Shown piece after piece: positions 57,521 through 64,000 of a stretch of 64,000 bases of DNA. The stretch is taken from assembly GCA_037783545.1 (NCBI GenBank), contig JBBELK010000482.1, positions 186,001 through 250,000 on the forward strand. The letters are read 5' to 3'. This DNA comes from Henricia sp. BOLD:AAB3569 (Eukaryota > Echinodermata > Asteroidea > Spinulosida > Echinasteridae). A model generated the notes under the pieces. It worked only from the letters and a program-made list of their open reading frames with translations. It was not told the origin of the DNA and did not search any database. Made by a program: the position numbers and the translations under genes. How positions within the stretch are numbered: the stretch's first letter is position 1; every line of letters starts with the position of its first letter.

Positions 57521-59819
57521 ACGCCACTGCATATACAGTCAAAAACAGCTTTACAGTCACTTCGAAAACCACTTCGCCCTGAACCACGGCCTGTGCACGA
57601 AGTTTTGGGACAAAGTGATTTTTTGTATCATGAGACGAAAATTAATTTTTTACTCATTTCTCAAAGACAGCACTTCAGACAAAACCATTTCGGGGGAATT
57701 TTTCTACCGTCATCATGTTTACATTGTGTAAGTTATGTGTAAATCTGTGAACCTTTCTGATTTTTAAGATACCAATCATGTGTTCTACCTTAAAAAGGGG
57801 AGTGGGACAAATGGAAAATGCCTTGGTGTTGTTCTCCCCCGACTCCCCTTTTAAATTGTTAAATAATTTTCTCACATTTCTTCAAAACTATGATGCCAAG
57901 ACAGGTCTAACTCTTTGTAAATCATTTTAAATATTCTACACTATTTAGAAATTGCACGAAAATTACATTTAAGAATTCTGACAACTTAAAAAGCCATTTT
58001 TACAAATGCATCAAAATGTAACACTTTGGCTCACATTTTATTGGAACAACCCAAATATAATTCAAATTCCTTATAGTCACTGACTCATGTCCACCTTTTT
58101 AAGAAATTACGATTATCAAGATTATTCTAGACCCTTACTTTTTGCATGCATAGGTCCAAGTACTTGTATTGTATACATATTTGTACTCAAATATTTTAAG
58201 TACAAATACTCAACTCTAATATTTGTTTTGGTAAAAAAGTCAACAATCGCGTTGTATGTTCTCTGGTCAGTGTCCGACAGATTGCAAAGCCATTAAACTC
58301 CCAAACTACCCAGTCAAATGGTAATTAGAAAGCCATGAATAAATTTGGCCGAAAATCCCCTTTCCTCCGCGGCGAGAGAGAAACCCCCAGCCATACATTA
58401 CGTCCGCTAGGGTGGAGAAGCGTATAATCCCCCCTTGCCCTATCAGTAACTTGAATAGCCGTAAAGCGTCACATACAACAAGAACACAACCTGGCAAATG
58501 GTGGACACAATAGAGACACTTGGGTTAAAAAAGGAGCTAGGGGAAAAAAAAGTTTGAGTTTTTTGTTTTCTTGCTTTTGGTTCAATTAGCAAGCTAGCCT
58601 GGGGGCAATTATTGGGAATTATTCTCAACTGCTGCTGAGTACACAAGACTTGTGTCAGCTCAGTCTCCAGAGGGAATTTTTTCTGAGTTTGTTGTTGCAA
58701 TGGTGTCCTTACCAAATGCATCACCCTCTCCTTCCCCCCATCCCTGCCCGACGAATGCAGTGATTTCAATTTGCCGCGCTGGCAGAAAACCCTGGTTGGT
58801 TGGCAAACGAAGTGCTACCGATAATTCTACGATCATTGTATTGGACATGGCATGACGACCGCGAACCTATCTACAAATCCAGTGAACAGATGTTCAACAC
58901 GAGGCCGAATTGTGCAGCCAGCGCGACACACAATTGGTCAACTGAACAGCCCCCTTGCCGTGAATTAGCCAATGGTATTTTCTTTTCAACCCAATACCCC
59001 GATCCCAACCCCGGCATTCCCATTCTATCACAGCGTGTGCCAAAAACCCAAGAGAGCACTTCCTAATGAATGAGCTTCACCAGAAACATGCTCGGGCCAA
59101 AACTCCCAGCAGATGCACGCGTACTATTAAAAATAATCTACCCATCAAATGGTAATCAAAAAACGAGCCTTAGTTTTCTTAATGCAGCGTATCACTCTAA
59201 GCTAGCCGTAATACCAGATGAGTTAGTATTCATGGGTTTTTCCTAATAGGATTACACGGTGGTACTTTAAAATATACACACAATCACGGCCCGGCTATAT
59301 TCCTTTCTCTTTTAGGTTTACGGTTTGTAAAGTCGTTTATTTTAGGAATGCTTTGTGGGAGAGGTAAGTCCCGACTGATCGAAAGGTTCTCTTTAATTGA
59401 TTGCAAGCTTCGTAAATTTGGTTTGATAAAGCTGAAAATAAACCGAATAAAATAATGTTGATAGCTGGTAACAGGAGGGGTGCATCAAATTGTAAATAAA
59501 CGTCAAGATTAATACCGTTGAATGAGTCATAAAATGATTAATCCAGGGTTGGTTTTGTTTTTCATTGTATTATAGGAATGGTCTTCCACTGTATTATAGA
59601 AATGGCTTTCCAATTTATTGGAAGTATTGGAATTTGAAAGTTAACTTTAACCCTAATACTCTTTAATCCCGCAAAATTAATAGTATTTTACATACACTCT
59701 AGGGAGTTAGGGTTAAATTTAATCAGATTAAAATTCACAAATTGGTCTAAGTTTGTTTTAAAAAAATATAATTGCAGTCTGCCACTGGAGGTTTTAAAAA
59801 GGCCATTTAACATCCGCAA
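57521..59819. other. Gene-free stretch
   Basis: No exon, RNA or repeat family recognised. Short frames only, including a 108-codon minus frame at 58443-58769 without recognisable domain. Confidence 0.35.
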
Positions 59820-59891
59820 GCTTGGTGGTCAAATGGTTAAGGTGTCTGCCTAGCGTGCAGGAGGTTGTGGGTTCGAGTCCAACCCGAGCAC
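59820..59891 (+). repeat. tRNA-like sequence, near-complete cloverleaf
   Basis: A-box TGGTCAAATGG, anticodon stem CTGC-CTAGCGT-GCAG (AGC anticodon, alanine) and B-box GGTTCGAGTCC. Acceptor strands GCTTGGT and ACCCGAGC pair at six of seven positions including a G-T. Not a standard tRNA-Ala body, so more likely a young SINE head than a working tRNA. Confidence 0.5.
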
Positions 59892-59919
59892 TCACTACTT
59901 TAGATTCTCTCAGGGAAAA

Positions 59920-60086
59920 GCCGAAGTGTGACGTCGGTTGCCATGGTAATTGGCTCTAAACATCATGGCCGTCAGAAAAAGTACCATTGCAAAAGAACAT
60001 GCAGGGACAAGGTTCAGTGATTTTTAGTGTAAAGCCATTGCCAAGGCAACTAACAAAAGATGACGTATTCACTTCGGCAGTCTATA
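59920..60086. mobile_element. Palindromic MITE (family C), copy 5
   Basis: Begins CCGAAGTGTGACGTCGGTTGCC and ends GATGACGTATTCACTTCGGCAGTCTATA. Directly abuts another TA-flanked MITE (60087-60387). Confidence 0.7.
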
Positions 60087-60387
60087 GACCTTTATCACGG
60101 TGCGGCCATCTTCCCTTTTCCCCTATTAAAATGAACGTAACCAAAGCGAGGCTTGCCGAAATAAAATAGTTTGGCCCCGTGTTGAAAATGTTCATTGTGT
60201 GCATCACAATGACATGCGCGCGTTGCAATCAAGAAAACGCGCAGCGCGGACAGTGATTCTCTCAAAACAACAACGGAAGACTGCACGCGCTATCGCGCAG
60301 ACACGCACACGCACTGATCATGCCCGACACGTACGCGTACTATGCAGTGGGGAACAAGACAAAGATGGACGCACCGTGATAAAGGTC
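60087..60387. mobile_element. TA-flanked MITE, GACCTTTATCACGG ends
   Basis: A 301-bp element. The left TIR GACCTTTATCACGGTGCGGC is matched at the right by its inverse, GCACCGTGATAAAGGTC, with TA on both sides: Tc1/mariner-like target preference. The interior is CpG-rich with no transposase. Confidence 0.75.
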
Positions 60388-61004
60388 TATTGCAAATACC
60401 ACTTCATGTATGGGCAAATTTATTTAACACTGTATGGGCCAGAGATCGGAGGTTTAACCATTTAACCAAAAAAGATTGAAAAACTGGTTTTGCCGAACGT
60501 TTAACGAAACCCAATTTTAAAGAATTTACAATAGTTTTCAGAGGGTTATTTGTAATGACTTCATGAAATTTAAATAAATTTATGAGGTCGTAGTAAAATT
60601 TTGACTAGATAAAGGATCAGTGATTATTTGGGGGGCCTAGGGGTATTGTGTACATTGCACATGCATCTATAAACACCAGCAACAATCTTTAGTGTCGGCC
60701 GAACGGTTGAACGGTTAACCAACACTTGAAAAAAATTGCAAACCGGTTTCTGAATTAACCGTAAATTCCCATTCCTAGTATGTACCAACGCAATATTCAC
60801 AAAAATACACTTCATCCCCAGAATGGGTTTAAAACTCAAAATTGCAGTAATAACCCTTAAAACCAAATTTGCGAGAAAAATTAGTCTTTAGCTACACTTC
60901 ACTGCAGACAATTTCCCAAATTGCACTATTTCTCGCATGAACGATCACCGTACCAAGGACAATTGAGGTAATTAGCAGCTTGAAAAATAATGGTGTTCGC
61001 CTGT

Positions 61005-61107
61005 TTTTATGCAACACATGTCTATACTGCACGATATTCCTGGCACTGTTGCCATTATTATCGCTGCCATCAGGAAATCATCAGAATCATTTCATTCCAT
61101 CTCCTAC
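61005..61107 (-). mobile_element. SINE family 2, 3' half of an interrupted copy
   Basis: Matches the low-coordinate half of 49432-49736 (CTGTTGCCATTATTATCGCTG, CCATCAGGAAATCA, CATTTCATT). The match breaks at about 61107 and resumes at 62399. Confidence 0.65.
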
Positions 61108-61226
61108 GTGTCAAAACAAAAACATGTCCTACTATTAATCTTAAATAACTTTGTCATTTTTTAACAGATTTAAACCAAAATTTTACATCATGTAAATGAG
61201 GCCTGACAAATTTTATTGGGCGACTT

Positions 61227-61536
61227 TCATCTGTTTTGTCCAAAAGGTTGAGATTTAAACACCATACGAAAAAAAGGTCAATTTTCAGAATTCGCTACTT
61301 TCGACTTGGCCTCCTTCAATGTCAATACGTCGCTGGAGACGGTGGTGGAATGTGTGTGCTGAGCCGAAAGCTTCCGAGGAAAGGCGGGATCACTCCAAAT
61401 GTTACGCAAACCATCTTGATCATTTCGCGCAATTCATCAAGAGGTGCAAAGGGACCACAGACATAGACAATTTCCTTAACAGCGTTTTTTTTTCGTATAG
61501 CGTTCAAATCTCAACCTCTTGGACAAAACTGATGAA
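61227..61536. mobile_element. Inner fold-back element
   Basis: The left arm (TTTCATCTGTTTTGTCCAAA, AGGTTGAGATTTAAACACCATACG) is inverted at 61488-61536. Between the arms lies a 61-codon minus-strand open frame of protein-like composition (see findings). Confidence 0.55.
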
Positions 61537-61542
61537 ACTCAC

Positions 61543-62125
61543 TTAAAGGGCCCCTTATTTAGGATTTTTATCAATGAAATCTATGCTTTAAAACCACTCT
61601 ACTCAGTTAAAGTCATAAAAATCCTATTTGGAGCTTGCTTTGGGGGTGAAAAACGAAGGTTTTTAGTTTTTATGCTAATGAAAATATGCATATTCATGAC
61701 CAAGGTCACTATGTCACAAGAGGCACAGACAGGAAAATCACATACAATTGTGCACAAACGATTCCACTTTTTTCTCAATTTTCCTGAAACTTTTGTAATC
61801 CATGGCTGTTTGAGTTTGATTTACATGTTGCCTGCTGTAAGCCATGATAAAACTGGGGGTAGAAACTGCAGCAATTTGCCACAAGTCCAACTTGAAGTCT
61901 TATGTTTTTTCTTAACTTTTCCCTTCTGTCTTCCTTATGTGATGCACTCAAAACAGCGCCCTCTGTCTGTGATTTATTGCAATGAAATCTTCAAAGTTGC
62001 AAAAAGCCACCTTTTTATTGATTTTACATCCAAACGAACAATAGTATGTCTTGCTGAACAAGTATTCCATCATTATGAAGCAAAGCTTAGGCACAAAGTT
62101 ATTTTGGATGTCACAGGCCCTTTAA
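61543..62125. mobile_element. TTAA-flanked MITE family A, copy 3 (nested)
   Basis: This 583-bp copy has ends TTAAAGGGCCCC...CAGGCCCTTTAA and the same orientation as the other two copies. It lies inside a larger insertion (about 61108-62398) that itself interrupts a SINE. Confidence 0.8.
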
Positions 62126-62398
62126 GGAAATTTGTCAGGCCTTGTTTACCGGTACATGATGTGAAATTGTGGTTCAAAACCATTAAAAGATTACGAAGTT
62201 ATTCGCCACTTGCACGGTTGCACTCAAAACGAGGCTTTCCTGGCATACGTCATATTTTACAATGGACGAAAGTCAACGTCACAGCAACAGACGCGAGGGA
62301 GTCATTGTTCATGCAAGGAAAGCCTCGCTGTTTTGCCAATATGGCAGTTCCGAGCAAGCGGTGAATTGAAGATCTAAAGTACCGTAGGACATGTATTT

Positions 62399-62575
62399 TT
62401 ACACATAGTAGGTGGCTGCTTGGCCATAACGCACAACCCTATCAGCACTCCTATAAGCACTCCATAACTATCTCTTCGGTTGACGGGAAATATATTTATT
62501 TGTCTTGCCCAGGGACACGTACCGGTATACTTAGTGTGTTGGGCAGAGTGGGGGCTTAAACCTCCAGATTTGATA
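62399..62575 (-). mobile_element. SINE family 2, 5' half of an interrupted copy
   Basis: Continues from AGGTGGCTGCTTGGCC...CACAACCCTATCAGCAC to a decayed tRNA head (GGGGGCTTAAACCTCC), matching the high-coordinate half of 49432-49736. Confidence 0.65.
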
Positions 62576-64000
62576 CTTTTCTTAAAGGAGTTTGTTCAGA
62601 TTTTTCAAGAAAATGGATTTTGTTCAAACCTAATTTTCATATAACCTTCTTCAAAATACTATCCAGGAAATTTGCAATTTCCAATTTTGATGTGGAAGCA
62701 AAAGGGTTGGTATAATCACTGCACTGCTTTATGGAACTGGATAAATTAGTTTACAAAACATCGGTGGTTTTTTGTTATGACATCCTTGAAAATATACAGA
62801 TTTAGAGCACACAATTTCAGAATGGTAATGAGAAAATTATGACAAATGATATGGGGGGAGGGGGGTGGTTCCGGGAGGTTAAAAAATGTGATCTGGACAC
62901 GCTCCTTTAAAAAGTATTCTCTATGAAACCGAAACACCCCCTCCTACTACTTTCACAAATGTTTCGATGTGTGTCCTAAAAAGAAAGAAAAAGGTCTTTC
63001 ACACTCAACAAACAAGGCAAGCGAGAAATGACAAAAGCATACATTCACGATAAATGGTAGGCGGCACTCGGTAAAATGAAGCGAACACAAACTTAGACGG
63101 CGTGGAAAATAAACTACATCTTTTAGCATTGCGATGTTTTTACAATTTCCCGCTCGACTGAACGCAAGTAATCCACCGTGCCATCTAAATATAATGGCTG
63201 AAACAGTTTTCCGATTGCAAACCTCTCACCAAAAAGATGATTTGCGTGTTCCGAAAGCATTCATGCAATTCAAGAAATGACAAAAACTAGTTGCTTAGAG
63301 TGCTTTACAATAATAACATCGATTTGTTGTAATGCCGGGGAAAAAAATTGCCACAAGTTCACAGTACTGCAAAGGGCTCATGTAGAACTAGAATGCCGAA
63401 CACTAACCTTAAATTAGGTACACACAAGGACACTGTTAATATTGCAACTCATACATTAGTGGTATACAAAGAATATTTAAAACAAAATATGACCCACTGA
63501 AAAGCAGATATGAATTTCACAGAGAATGGCAATTGATAGCTTTGGACCACATGCAACATCCAGGAATGTTTGGGCGTCACCGGCCACGCGCGTACACGTG
63601 CGCGCCAATAGACGCACATGAACATGCGTAAAAAATACCCACCGGCGTATTTTTTTATTTGAAAATGCCGCACGCGCGCATTGCGATACGTTCAAATGAT
63701 TGAGCATGTACTCAGCTTGTAAAAAACGAAAGTGTTTTTACTTGATCACGATTTAGCCTGAAGAAAGACAGTTTTATCTTTCTCGATACAACAGCCGTGG
63801 CGCAACAACATAAAGCAAGGTTAAGCAACAGAGGTAAGTGCAACCAATGCGCTTTTCTTGCCGTTTTTGCCGGTAATCACTCGAGCCATATGGGTCATGA
63901 AAATTGACACCCAAAATGGTGGATGGAAGGCATTACGTCACCAGAAAGCAATCAATTGCTATAGAAATGTTGCATAAAAAGTGTACGACCTGTATCCAAA
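62576..64000. other. Gene-free end of window
   Basis: No exon or repeat recognised. 63570-63680 is rich in CGCGCG/ACGTG words. Confidence 0.35.

Larger units (their letters stand above)
61108..62398. mobile_element. 1.29-kb insertion with CATGTCCTAC inverted ends
   Basis: Ends GTGTCAAAACAAAAACATGTCCTAC at the left and GTAGGACATGTATTTTTACACA at the right are inverted, with TA next to both, so a TA-target DNA transposon is likely. It splits a SINE and contains an inner fold-back (61227-61536) and TTAA MITE copy 3. Confidence 0.6.

Noticed and set aside
57285-57587. Poly-Pro / poly-Gly open frames
   Set aside because: Artefact of the (GGGGGA)n microsatellite.
61519-62364. 281-codon open frame on +
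   Set aside because: It runs through TTAA MITE copy 3 and both of its flanks. The shared part appears in copies 1 and 2 because the DNA is repeated, and the start and end lie in unrelated element sequence.

Overview
This is a gene-poor animal nuclear window of low to moderate GC content, with long introns and many short palindromic transposons and tRNA-derived SINEs. The one gene family recognised with certainty is a Bar-class homeobox gene, and its neighbour arrangement looks like that of a deuterostome. The repeat style (TTAA- and TA-flanked fold-back MITEs, frequent 'aggcctatat' words) fits an echinoderm, perhaps a sea star, or a hemichordate. That species guess is weak.

Layout. 1-24 kb: no convincing gene; a mosaic of MITEs, a 166-bp tandem repeat (8.29-9.26 kb) and SINE fragments. 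24-36 kb: a complete three-coding-exon Barhl (BarH-like) gene on the + strand, with coding exons at 26289-26943, 29791-30007 and 34464-34722. The joins keep frame and give 376 residues: an engrailed-homology/FIL repressor motif, an acidic and His-rich linker, a Bar-type homeodomain and the conserved Barhl C-terminal tail. A TATA-like promoter and a short 5'UTR intron are plausible at 25.5-26.1 kb. Both coding introns carry MITEs. 34.7-43.6 kb: downstream repeats, including an array rich in GTCGACA. 43.69-43.85 kb: a minus-strand terminal exon whose tail resembles the C-terminus of the DEAD-box RNA helicase DDX31. From memory, BARHL1 and DDX31 are tail-to-tail neighbours in human, so this looks like retained microsynteny. 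43.9-64 kb would then be mostly DDX31 intron; no further exon could be found there. It holds many MITEs, SINEs, simple repeats and some unique, possibly regulatory stretches.

The main story is a developmental transcription-factor locus embedded in non-coding DNA next to a housekeeping 'bystander' gene. It has been bombarded by non-autonomous elements, several of them nested. No new protein-coding system was found. The most interesting items are the Barhl-DDX31 arrangement, the apparent lack of the N-terminal FIL motif, two unusual tandem arrays near the gene, and several distinct fold-back element families with intact termini.
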